The notes beneath the pieces were generated by a model that made no database searches, was not told the origin of the DNA, and worked only from the letters and a program-made list of their open reading frames with translations. From positions 1,093,475 to 1,157,474 of the forward strand of contig NZ_KB903359.1 in assembly GCF_000379665.1 (NCBI RefSeq): a stretch of DNA of 64,000 bases, given 5' to 3'. Shown here piece by piece: positions 18,838 to 26,504 of the stretch; within the stretch, counting starts at the first letter, position 1; every line of letters begins with the position of its first letter. Both the position numbers and the translations under genes were made by a program. The DNA is from Butyricimonas synergistica DSM 23225. GTDB lineage: Bacteria; Bacteroidota; Bacteroidia; Bacteroidales; Marinifilaceae.

Positions 18838-18867
18838 CAAAGATAGAATTAAATTTTTAATATCAAT
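18838..18867 (-). promoter_or_regulatory. Promoter of the sigma/anti-sigma genes
   Basis: Minus strand ATTG (18864-18867), 18-base spacer, TATCTTTG (18838-18845). It is a housekeeping-type promoter, not an obvious ECF site. Confidence 0.65.
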
Positions 18868-18912
18868 ACCCCATATTAGTTAAACGAAAAAAGTAAGTTC
18901 TTCCCCCGTATT

Positions 18913-19038
18913 CCCAAAGTAATACTACCTCACCCCGGTTACTGGACTCTTTCAACACACTTACAACACCACTGCCGGACGGCGAAATAACTGTACAGAA
19001 TCCGGGTTGAAAGTACGTTAAGGTAGTATAACCTTGGG
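18913..19038. repeat. 126-bp inverted-repeat element (MITE-like)
   Basis: The 18-base ends (18913-18930 and 19021-19038) are inverted copies matching at 16 of 18 positions. CTTTCAAC and GTTGAAAG inside are a second inverted pair, so the whole could fold into a long stem. The right end overlaps another hairpin, CCTTGGG-ATTA-CCCAAGG (19032-19049). No ORF and no clear target-site duplication. Confidence 0.55.
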
Positions 19039-19109
19039 ATTACCCAAGGATTTCAGTGAAAAAAGATAAGGTTACAGCAAACGAATCGAAAACATACCAC
19101 GAAAAAAAC

Positions 19110-19117
19110 TATATTTG
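19110..19117 (+). promoter_or_regulatory. -7 element before the SPFH gene
   Basis: TATATTTG 35 bases before the ATG at 19152; no good -33 element. It supports the shorter start because it lies inside the longer open frame. Confidence 0.5.
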
Positions 19118-19151
19118 GGGTGAAATTACAATAACACTAAAAGTAAAATAT

Positions 19152-20258
19152 ATGGGTCTTTTCGATAAACTTAGAGGTGAGTTCATAGACATCATCGAAT
19201 TTCTGGACAATACCCAGGATACCATCGTTTACCGCTTCGAGCGATACGGCAACGAGATAAAAAACAACGCCAAACTTATCGTCAGGGAAGGACAGACGGC
19301 AGTTTTTATTAATGAGGGGCAAGTAGCGGATATATTCACCCCGGGGACATATACTCTCAACACGGAGAACCTACCGATATTAAGCACGCTAAAGGGCTGG
19401 AAATACGGGTTCAACAGTCCGTTCAAGGCAGAAGTATACTTCGTGAGCACGAAAAACTTCATCGACCAAAAATGGGGAACGAAAAACGCCATTATAGTGA
19501 ATGACAACCGTTTCGGTATGGTTGAAATCCGGGCTTTCGGCATCTACACGTTCAAAATTACCGATGCACCCGTCTTCATCCGGGAAATCGTGGGAACCAA
19601 CCAATCGTTCACGACCCAGCATATTTGCGAACAATTGAAAAGCATCATCGTCACCCGTTTCTCCGATGCCACGGGCGAATCGAACTTACCGATAGAGAAT
19701 TACGCATCTAACTTGAACGAACTGTCTGACGCTATTTTCAGCTATATGCAGGGTGACTTCGCTGCTTACGGGATGGAAGTAACCAAATTTCTGATCGAGA
19801 ATATCTCAATGCCGGACGACGTGAAGAAAGAAATATTCGAACTCAGCCGCCTAGATAAAATTGACTTGAATAAACTGACCGCACTGAAAGCCGCTAAAGC
19901 CATGGAAGTAGCCGCCGAGAATCCCTCCGGAGCAGCGGGGACTGGCGTAGGCTTAGGCGCAGGTATCGCTATGGCACAACAAATGACCCAAAGTATGATG
20001 AACTCGTCGAGCAAGCAAAACGAACAAGCCACACCCCCACCGTTACCTGGAGAAACCTTGTATTACGTGGCGATCGACGGTCAACAAGCAGGTCCCTTCA
20101 ACTTAAGCCAACTGGAAGAACTGGTTGAAAAACAAGTTCTGAATCGCGATACACTGGTTTGGAAAAAGGGACTGTCCGCGTGGGTTCTCGCGAGCGAACA
20201 GGCAGATTTACAAAGTCTATGGACAATGACCCCTCCCCCGCTTCCAAAACAGGAATAA
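19152..20258 (+). CDS. SPFH-domain protein with C-terminal GYF_2 domain
   Basis: A 368-residue cytosolic protein. Residues about 1-250 match the SPFH/'virion core protein' (YdjI-like) family: MGLFDKLRGEFIDIIEFLD, REGQTAVFINEGQVADIFTPGTYTL and AYGMEVTKFLIENISMPDD. A glycine/alanine-rich linker (GTGVGLGAGIAMAQQM) and a proline stretch (TPPPLPGE) lead to a GYF_2/DUF4339 domain (YYVAIDGQQAGPFNLSQLEEL ... VWKKGLSAWVLASE), and the chain ends PPPLPKQE. The GYF_2 domain may bind the proline-rich tail. The next gene (zinc ribbon) starts 3 bases later, so the two are one operon; this pairing is common, function unknown. I reject the open frame back to 19056. Confidence 0.88.
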   Translation: MGLFDKLRGEFIDIIEFLDNTQDTIVYRFERYGNEIKNNAKLIVREGQTAVFINEGQVADIFTPGTYTLNTENLPILSTLKGWKYGFNSPFKAEVYFVSTKNFIDQKWGTKNAIIVNDNRFGMVEIRAFGIYTFKITDAPVFIREIVGTNQSFTTQHICEQLKSIIVTRFSDATGESNLPIENYASNLNELSDAIFSYMQGDFAAYGMEVTKFLIENISMPDDVKKEIFELSRLDKIDLNKLTALKAAKAMEVAAENPSGAAGTGVGLGAGIAMAQQMTQSMMNSSSKQNEQATPPPLPGETLYYVAIDGQQAGPFNLSQLEELVEKQVLNRDTLVWKKGLSAWVLASEQADLQSLWTMTPPPLPKQE

Positions 20259-20261
20259 GAC

Positions 20262-21350
20262 ATGACGGACGAAACTGAAAACAACCCGCTGACGGGTGAA
20301 ACATTCGTGTGCGAATGTTGTGGGGCAGCCTTGAAATATGAACCGGGAACAGCATTCCTGCATTGTGACTATTGCGGGTCGGACACCCCGATAGAAACAA
20401 AATTAGTCGTCGACATAAACGAGTTGGACTACACGCAGTACATCGAGCATTACGAAGAGATCAACACGCAAAACACGAATGTAGTCAAATGCCGTAAATG
20501 CGGAGCGGAATCAACGTTCGACGAGAACATGAAATCCATGGAGTGCCCATACTGCAGCACACCCTTGATCGAAGCCGACGTACATTATGAACGGTTGATT
20601 AAACCGTCATATCTGCTACCATTTCAGGTATCTGGCAAAGAAATAGACGATTACCTCTACAAATGGTTACGCAAATTATGGTTTGCCCCCGGCAAACTAA
20701 AGGAAAGAGCCCGGTGCTCGGAGAAACTACAAGGAGTATATATTCCCTGCTGGACATATGACGCCCAAACGGAAACGGAATACACCGGACAACGGGGCAT
20801 CACGTACACCGTCACGGTAGGTACAGGCAAGAACAGGCGCACGGAAACCCGTACCAGATGGACTTTCCGAAGCGGGCATATTTCCCTCTTTTTCGACGAC
20901 GTGATGGTGCCTGCATCCAAGCTAATCGCCTCGCAAGTCGTGGCAAAGATCGAGGATTGGGACACGGAAAACCTCATGGAGATGGACAACCGTTTCTTGA
21001 GCGGTTTCGTCACCGAAAAATATATATTAAACCTTACCCAAGGATTTGAAATCGCCCAAGGCAAAATGGCAACTGAAATAGAGTCCGCCATCCGGCGTGA
21101 CATCGGTGGTGATAGGCAAAGGATTTTATCCAGAAACACCCGGTTCAATGACGTCAAATTCAAACTGATATTACTCCCCGTGTATATGTCATCCTACACG
21201 TATGGCAAGAAAGTGTATCATTTTTTCGTGAACGGAAGAAACGGAGATGTTACCGGCGACCGCCCGTACAGCACCTTAAAGATCGTATTCACAGTCATTT
21301 TAGGACTTCTGTTACTCGGGGGTGCCATCTATTTGATGAATAATCGATAA
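20262..21350 (+). CDS. Zinc-ribbon membrane-anchored protein (TFIIB-type zinc ribbon)
   Basis: A 362-residue protein with two CxxC...CxxC zinc ribbons near the N-terminus (CECCGAALKYEP...CDYCG at about 18-40; CRKCGAESTFDENMKSMECPYC at about 77-98). A beta-rich central domain follows, with GVYIPCWTYDAQTETEYTGQ, and one C-terminal membrane helix (FTVILGLLLLGGAIYLM). Such proteins are sometimes labelled as a helicase/PriA relative because of the zinc ribbon, but no ATPase motifs are present. It is co-transcribed with the SPFH protein 3 bases upstream and may anchor or present it at the membrane; this is inference. Confidence 0.85.
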   Translation: MTDETENNPLTGETFVCECCGAALKYEPGTAFLHCDYCGSDTPIETKLVVDINELDYTQYIEHYEEINTQNTNVVKCRKCGAESTFDENMKSMECPYCSTPLIEADVHYERLIKPSYLLPFQVSGKEIDDYLYKWLRKLWFAPGKLKERARCSEKLQGVYIPCWTYDAQTETEYTGQRGITYTVTVGTGKNRRTETRTRWTFRSGHISLFFDDVMVPASKLIASQVVAKIEDWDTENLMEMDNRFLSGFVTEKYILNLTQGFEIAQGKMATEIESAIRRDIGGDRQRILSRNTRFNDVKFKLILLPVYMSSYTYGKKVYHFFVNGRNGDVTGDRPYSTLKIVFTVILGLLLLGGAIYLMNNR

Positions 21351-21645
21351 CAAATAAACCAGTAAACTCACGCATTTTGTAAGCAAAAACACTATCTTTG
21401 TATTTGAAAATAAAATAATCGCTTTTTGAAAACAACAAATTCTAAGAAGATAAATGCATAATTAACAGCCTGTAATCTTTCAGGCTGGACCACTCAAACC
21501 CGAGAATCTCATTCGGGGATAATTTCTATTGACTTATTTCTATTTTGAGCGCATCCACGGGTGCTTCAACAATTATAGACCGAATCTTTATGCCCAAAAA
21601 GCGTGAGATTCAAAAACAATCGTTATATTTAAACACAATTACATC
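21351..21645. other. Leader region of the broken methyltransferase gene
   Basis: Nearly 300 bases with no gene. It contains a -7 element TATCTTTG (21393-21400), two hairpins (CAGCCTG/CAGGCTG at 21466-21487; CCCGA/TCGGG at 21499-21517) and TAATTTCTAT (21520-21529). The second hairpin plus TAATTTCTAT recurs before the paralogous gene at 59988-60767. Confidence 0.6.
21466..21529 (+). promoter_or_regulatory. Structured leader motif, copy 1
   Basis: Hairpin 1 (CAGCCTG, 8-base loop, CAGGCTG), GGACC, hairpin 2 (CCCGA...TCGGG), then TAATTTCTAT, ending 116 bases before the ATG. CGGGGATAATTTCTAT here matches CGGGAGTAATTTCTAT in copy 2 at 14 of 16 positions. Confidence 0.5.
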
Positions 21646-22419
21646 ATGGAAGAAGAATTAAAATTAGTCGCAGACTTCGACATGGCAATGATCGAGGATT
21701 TTTTTCTACCCTTAGACCGTCAAGGTCCCGGTAGCGAAGAGGTTACCAAACTGGCATTAAGCTTTATCAACAACCTCTCCCCGGAATCCAAAATTGCCGA
21801 CATCGGCTGTGGTGCCGGAGGACAGACCTTGACTCTAGCAGCAAATACACAGGGAAACATCATCGCCATCGACCTGCTTCCCCGAATGATCGCACGGGTG
21901 AACGAACGGATGAAACAACAGGGTTTCAGCGACCGGGTAACGGGAATCACGGGCTCTATGGCGGAATTACCCTTCAAGGAGAACGAGATGGACTTGCTCT
22001 GGGCTGAAGGGTCGATCTATAATATAGGATTCCGGAAAGGGTTGAATGAATGGAAAAAATTCTTGAAACCGGGAGGCATGATTGTCGTTTCGGAAGTATC
22101 TTGACTGACACCTACCCGCCCGGAAAAAATCGACCGTTTCTGGACGTTCAATTACAGTGAAATAGACCTCGTTTCCAACAAGGTGAAACAAATGGAACAG
22201 GCAGGATATACCCCCGTGGCACATTTCGTGCTACCGGAAAACTGCTGGACGGAGAACTTTTTCCGTCCCATGCGGAAACACGCCGAAGCATTTCTCCAAA
22301 GACACGGGTATAGCCAAGCTGCCCGTGACTTTGCCACACGAGAATTGGACGAAGCCAACATTTACCAAGAATACAAATCATATTATGGTTACGTGTTCTA
22401 CATCGGAATTAAAAACTAA
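21646..22419 (+). pseudogene. Class I SAM-dependent methyltransferase gene with in-frame TGA
   Basis: An otherwise intact 257-codon methyltransferase gene with one TGA at codon 153 (22102-22104). Before it: AMIEDFFLPLDRQGPGSEEV, the SAM motif IADIGCGAGGQTLTLA and LLWAEGSIYNIGF. After it, in the same frame: [32 protein letters not shown] and a normal C-terminus ending GYVFYIGIKN. The intact paralogue at 59988-60767 has Trp153 ([13 protein letters not shown]) exactly where this gene has the stop, so one change of TGG to TGA explains it. The rest of the frame shows no decay, so the change is recent, is a sequencing error, or is read through. Confidence 0.85.
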
Positions 22420-22438
22420 TACACGAAAAAGAAAAAAC

Positions 22439-23050
22439 ATGAAAATAACAATCAGACAAGAACAAGAGAAAGACTACGCATACGTCGAAAACATGACACG
22501 AGAAGCGTTCTGGGACGTGTACCAACCGGGAGCATCGGAGCATTTCGTGCTCCACAAACTCCGGGAAGCGGATTGCTTTATTCACGAACTGGACTTCGTT
22601 GCCGAACACAAGGGAAAGATCGTGGGGCACGTCATAAGTACCTGTGCCAAAGTCGTTGACGAACAAGGCGAAGTACACGAAATCCTTTGCCTGGGACCCA
22701 TCTGCGTGTCGCCCGAAGTGCAGGGACAAAGTATCGGTTCACAGTTGATAGAACACACAAAAAACGTTGCCCGGCAAATGGGCTTCAAAGCGATCGCCCT
22801 TCTCGGCAACCCCTCATACTATCATCGCTTCGGCTTCGTGAACGCGGCACAATTCCACATCACCACTCACGAGGGAGTAAATTTCGACCCCTTCATGATT
22901 CTGGAATTAACCACCGGAAGCCTCACCGGTATCTCCGGAAAATTCTACGAAGACCCCGTGTTCTTCGTGACAGAAGAAGAAACCGAAGAATTTGACAAAG
23001 CCTTTCCTCACAAAGAAAAGCACGTCACGGACACACAACTGTCTGTTTAG
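22439..23050 (+). CDS. GNAT-family N-acetyltransferase
   Basis: Transfers an acetyl group from acetyl-CoA to an unknown amine. From the ATG at 22439 the protein has 203 residues: MKITIRQEQEKDYAYVENMT opens the fold, LGPICVSPEVQGQSIGSQLI carries the acetyl-CoA binding motif A (Q/RxxGxG/A type), and AIALLGNPSYYHRFGFV is motif B of YhbS-type GNATs. It begins 19 bases after the end of the broken methyltransferase, so the two may be co-transcribed. The open frame further upstream overlaps that gene and is not coding. Confidence 0.9.
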   Translation: MKITIRQEQEKDYAYVENMTREAFWDVYQPGASEHFVLHKLREADCFIHELDFVAEHKGKIVGHVISTCAKVVDEQGEVHEILCLGPICVSPEVQGQSIGSQLIEHTKNVARQMGFKAIALLGNPSYYHRFGFVNAAQFHITTHEGVNFDPFMILELTTGSLTGISGKFYEDPVFFVTEEETEEFDKAFPHKEKHVTDTQLSV

Positions 23051-23131
23051 ATTGCCTATTTTAATGACAGAAAAGCTTGCCGAAGTAGAATTGTATTCCA
23101 AAACTCCCCTTCCTCTTCAACTATTTTTGTA

Positions 23132-24370
23132 TTACCGATTTCCATTCCGTATCTCCTCGATGACCATCTCGATAGCCTTCACGGTAGCTTTACCAATATT
23201 TCTTTCACGGGTAAACGAGAAAGTGAATTTCCGGGCTATCGTCCTCTCGGGACCGGCAACCCCAATCCAGACAGTACCGACCGGCTTCCCCGGCGTACCA
23301 CCCGTGGGACCTGCAATCCCGGACGTGGAAACAGCATAATCGGTACCAATCAAACGACGTACTCCCTCTGCCATCTGGCGCACCACGGGTTCACTGACCG
23401 CCCCGAATTGTTCCAAATCCCCCGGATGTACTCCCAACACCCGTTCTTTCACGTCATTAGCATAAGCGACCACGCTTCCCCTGAAATAAGCAGAAGCCCC
23501 GGCAATAGAAGTCAACTGGGCAGCGATATTTCCACCCGTGCAACTCTCGGCAGTGGACAACGTCCTCCCTTTCATTAATAATAACTCCCCTAACTCCCGT
23601 TCCGTACCCCCGCTCTCACCCTCGGTATAATGCAATCCTTCCAGCGCCTCTTTCAAACTATCGAAACGGGCTTCCAGGTTGTACACTTGTGCCCCCTTCG
23701 CCGTCAGGCGCAACATGACAAATCCCGGTGAAGGCAAATAAGCCAAACCGAAACCGTCAGGCAGCACCTCTTCCCATCGGCTCAAAAGAATAGCCAGTTC
23801 CGATTCCGGGATATCGTACACTTTCAGCATCCGAAAATCCAATTGCAAGCGCGGGAACAAACGTTGCAACTCGGGAATCACGCTCTGCATCATCAGGTCT
23901 TCCATCTCGAAAGGCACGCCCGGCAAAGAAACGAGCACTTTACCGTCCCGCTCGAACCACATCCCGGAAGCCGTGCCCTTACGGTTGAACAGTATCTTTG
24001 CCGTTTCCGGTTGGAGAGCTTGGCTACGGTTAGCCTCATTCATATTCATGCCGCCGTTTTCCAGCAATTTCTCGATCCATTTCAACACCTCCTCGTTCAT
24101 CACCAGACGAGTATTGAAATAGTCTGCCAAAACCTTCTTGGTAACATCGTCTTTCGTTGGTCCCAGTCCCCCGGTCACGATCACCAGCTCCGCTTGGTTC
24201 ATGGCGTAATCCACCCAATGGCATATCTCTTCCCGCTGGTCGGCAATAGATAAGATATCCATCACTTCTGCACCCAAACGGGTTAATTGCTTCGAAATAT
24301 ATTGTGAATTCGTGTCCAGTATTTGTCCTAACAGGATCTCGTCACCGATGGTAATAATAATCGCTTTCAT
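23132..24370 (-). CDS. cinA: CinA family protein (nicotinamide-nucleotide deamidase/competence-damage protein)
   Basis: A 412-residue two-domain protein of normal length. Residues 1 to about 165 are the MoCF-like domain (IGDEILLGQILDTNSQYISK, VTGGLGPTKDD, LPGVPFEMEDL). Residues about 255-412 are the CinA C-terminal deamidase domain (STAESCTGGNIAAQLTSIAG, VSTSGIAGPTGGTPGKPVG). The C-terminal domain recycles NMN to nicotinate mononucleotide in studied members; the first has been linked to ADP-ribose hydrolysis. It lies 12 bases after the Ste24-type peptidase gene and is probably in its operon. Confidence 0.95.
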   Translation of the reverse strand: MKAIIITIGDEILLGQILDTNSQYISKQLTRLGAEVMDILSIADQREEICHWVDYAMNQAELVIVTGGLGPTKDDVTKKVLADYFNTRLVMNEEVLKWIEKLLENGGMNMNEANRSQALQPETAKILFNRKGTASGMWFERDGKVLVSLPGVPFEMEDLMMQSVIPELQRLFPRLQLDFRMLKVYDIPESELAILLSRWEEVLPDGFGLAYLPSPGFVMLRLTAKGAQVYNLEARFDSLKEALEGLHYTEGESGGTERELGELLLMKGRTLSTAESCTGGNIAAQLTSIAGASAYFRGSVVAYANDVKERVLGVHPGDLEQFGAVSEPVVRQMAEGVRRLIGTDYAVSTSGIAGPTGGTPGKPVGTVWIGVAGPERTIARKFTFSFTRERNIGKATVKAIEMVIEEIRNGNR

Positions 24371-24382
24371 GGATTTATCTTT

Positions 24383-25624
24383 TTATTCGTGAATACGTTT
24401 TATCGCTTTTACCCGTTTCAATAAAGAAGGATGAGAATAATAAATATACTCGTACAACGGGTGAGGGGTCAAATTGCTCAAAGCCTTTACCGATATTTTC
24501 TTCAACCCCGACACGAGGTAATCCCCCTCGTGATGCAGCGCGGCAAAGGCATCGGCTTCATATTCGTTCTTTCGAGACCACACGTTCATCCCGATACCCA
24601 AAATCAAATTGACCGGCGAATAAAGAATCGCGAAAGCCATCAACCCCAACTGAAAATAAGCCTGATCGCCTCCCAGAGCCCCCGACAGCGCGGCATTATT
24701 CACGCAGAGGGAAAACAACCAAAGAATGACACCCGTCTGCACGATAGAGAATCCCATCGAACGCAGCGTATGCCGTTTCTTGTAGTGCCCGATCTCGTGA
24801 GCCAGCACGGCAACGATCTCCTCTTCTGTAAGATTGTCGATCAAAGTGTCGTACAAAACCACTCGTTTCTTTGGCCCTAATCCCGTGAAATAAGCGTTTG
24901 CCTTTGTCGAGCGCTTCGAACCGTCAATCACGTATATATTATCCAACTTGAACCCTACTTTCCCGGCAAATGCCTGAATTTTATCCCGCAAACTCCCCTC
25001 TTGTAACGGGGTCTGCTTGTTAAACAAAGGCACGATCAACTGGGAATAAAACATTCCCATGAAAAGGGAAAACACCGTCACGGCACCCCACGCGTACAAC
25101 CAAAAAGAAGTGCCCGCCCACGTGTAGAACCACACGACAAGCGCCAGTAGGACGCCTCCCATCACGAGCGAAAGCAACAATTCTTTCACCGTGTCCAGCC
25201 AAAACGTTTTCCTCGTAGTTTTGTTGAACCCGTATTTTTCCTCGATCCGGAACGTACCGTAATAATCAAAAGGAATATCCAAAACGGAAGAAGCCAGCGA
25301 AAGCCCTACCACGAAAAGAATCGTCTGCCACACGGCACTATCGGTCTGGGCGACCACCCAACCGTTGTACCACCCGAAACCGCCCGCCAACAGGAAAAGC
25401 ATCATCACGACAAACCCGAATCCCGAACTCCAACTGTCCAGCCGCCCGTTCTCCCGCTTGTAAGACTGGAAACGCCTATATTCCTGTTCATCATATATTC
25501 CTTTCAGACTTTCAGGCAACATGGGCGACATATGCTTGGCATTCAAATACTCCAACACCCGCTCAAAGACAAAATCCAGACAGAGAAAAACAATAATAAC
25601 GATAAATATAGTCCCGGAACTCAT
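24383..25624 (-). CDS. M48-family membrane zinc metallopeptidase (Ste24/CAAX-protease type)
   Basis: An integral-membrane zinc protease, 413 residues. It has several membrane helices (e.g. FIVIIVFLCLDFVF, FVVMMLFLLAGGFGW), the catalytic HEIGH at 276-280 and the downstream third-ligand region NEYEADAFA at about 353-361. YVIDGSKRSTKANAYFTGLG and RVVLYDTLI are characteristic of Ste24 homologues. Bacteria lack prenylated CAAX proteins, so a role in membrane-protein quality control is more likely; that is inference. It is upstream of cinA in the same direction. Confidence 0.93.
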   Translation of the reverse strand: MSSGTIFIVIIVFLCLDFVFERVLEYLNAKHMSPMLPESLKGIYDEQEYRRFQSYKRENGRLDSWSSGFGFVVMMLFLLAGGFGWYNGWVVAQTDSAVWQTILFVVGLSLASSVLDIPFDYYGTFRIEEKYGFNKTTRKTFWLDTVKELLLSLVMGGVLLALVVWFYTWAGTSFWLYAWGAVTVFSLFMGMFYSQLIVPLFNKQTPLQEGSLRDKIQAFAGKVGFKLDNIYVIDGSKRSTKANAYFTGLGPKKRVVLYDTLIDNLTEEEIVAVLAHEIGHYKKRHTLRSMGFSIVQTGVILWLFSLCVNNAALSGALGGDQAYFQLGLMAFAILYSPVNLILGIGMNVWSRKNEYEADAFAALHHEGDYLVSGLKKISVKALSNLTPHPLYEYIYYSHPSLLKRVKAIKRIHE

Positions 25625-25781
25625 TGTAATATATCTTTTTTACAAAGACAAAGGTACAATAAATATTGTTTTTCAAACCAAACTTTAACCAATCAATCGT
25701 ACATCCAAAGATGTAATCCTTAATTAACCAAAGCCCATGCACTGCCACACCATAACACAAATACACGAGAATAGGGTTAAT

Positions 25782-25853
25782 ATGGCAAGGAAACGAAGAC
25801 TCTCCGAAGAGAGAAGAATACAAGCATTATTCTTGAATTATATAAACAATTAA
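25782..25853 (+). CDS. Possible 23-residue basic peptide
   Basis: A very short ORF, MARKRRLSEERRIQALFLNY plus three residues, on the plus strand and followed 19 bases later by a strong stem-loop. The strongly basic start could be functional or a remnant of a lost gene. No clear promoter. I do not recognise it. Confidence 0.2.
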   Translation: MARKRRLSEERRIQALFLNYINN

Positions 25854-25872
25854 AAATAAACATTCCAAGGTT

Positions 25873-25896
25873 GAGGATGTGTCAAAACACATCCTC
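25873..25896. terminator. Stem-loop GAGGATGTGT/ACACATCCTC
   Basis: A perfect 10-bp stem with a CAAA loop, no long T run. Could terminate the short ORF on its left or be part of a repeat element. Confidence 0.4.
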
Positions 25897-25982
25897 TGGT
25901 TCATAAGGTTCATAAAGTCTATAAGGCCCGTGCGGTCAAGAATGCTATAGAAAATATTTTCTGTTTCATATTCACTACCTGT

Positions 25983-26504
25983 TTATATTCTTCTAATTAC
26001 ACGTGCCGGATTTCCCACGACTATGGTATTTGCTTCTACATCACGCGTAACGACACTGCCTGCCCCGACTACGCTGTTTTCCCCGACTGTCACACCCGGA
26101 AGAATGGTTGCTCCCGCGCCAATCCATGCTCTTGTGCAAATGTGTACAGGCTTGCAAGTGATAACCATGCGGTTTTCAAGATCGTGGTTATTCGATATAA
26201 GCTGTACATTGGCTGCTATCTGAACATCGTCGTCAATAGTAATACCACCAGCCGACATCATCAAGCAGCCATTCATTATGATGACGTTATTTCCTATTTT
26301 TACATTATGAGGGCGGATAACCGTTAGCGGAGTATTTATTCTGCTATTCATCCCCATAGTGGGGAAAATTTGATGAAGCAAACAGTCATATTCTTTAGTC
26401 ATTGGCATGGTGTGGTTCAGCCGGAACACAAGTTGGGCATGTACTTTTGCCAAAGCCAGTTCATCTGAGCTTTGATGAGCACAATCTATTCTAAATTCAT
26501 TCAT
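25983..26504 (-). CDS. Hexapeptide-repeat sugar O-acetyltransferase (maltose/galactoside acetyltransferase type)
   Basis: A 173-residue left-handed beta-helix acetyltransferase. It has the family's N-terminal segment followed by hexapeptide repeats (KIGNNVIIMNG, ITIDDDVQIAANVQL), the catalytic-His region NNHDLENR, and the end WIGAGATILPGVTVGENSVVGAGS. Homologues acetylate sugars with acetyl-CoA. The start MNEFRIDCAHQ overlaps the stop of the dehydrogenase gene by 8 bases (ATGAATGA), so translation is probably coupled; the longer frame to 26597 merely overlaps that gene. Confidence 0.9.
   Translation of the reverse strand: MNEFRIDCAHQSSDELALAKVHAQLVFRLNHTMPMTKEYDCLLHQIFPTMGMNSRINTPLTVIRPHNVKIGNNVIIMNGCLMMSAGGITIDDDVQIAANVQLISNNHDLENRMVITCKPVHICTRAWIGAGATILPGVTVGENSVVGAGSVVTRDVEANTIVVGNPARVIRRI

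Larger units (their letters stand above)
25625..25982. other. Intergenic region with a stem-loop and short repeats
   Basis: Contains the leader of the peptidase gene, a 23-codon plus-strand ORF (25782-25853), a strong hairpin (25873-25896) and a 9-base imperfect tandem repeat (GGTTCATAA, GGTTCATAA, AGTCTATAA) at about 25898-25924. Confidence 0.55.

Noticed and set aside
19056-19151. 32-codon extension of the SPFH protein
   Set aside because: The extension contains a -7 promoter element, and MGLFDKL is the usual family N-terminus.
22102-22104. Selenocysteine at the in-frame TGA of the methyltransferase
   Set aside because: The aligned residue in the paralogue is Trp, not Cys; no selenocysteine machinery or clear SECIS-like stem was seen at the codon.
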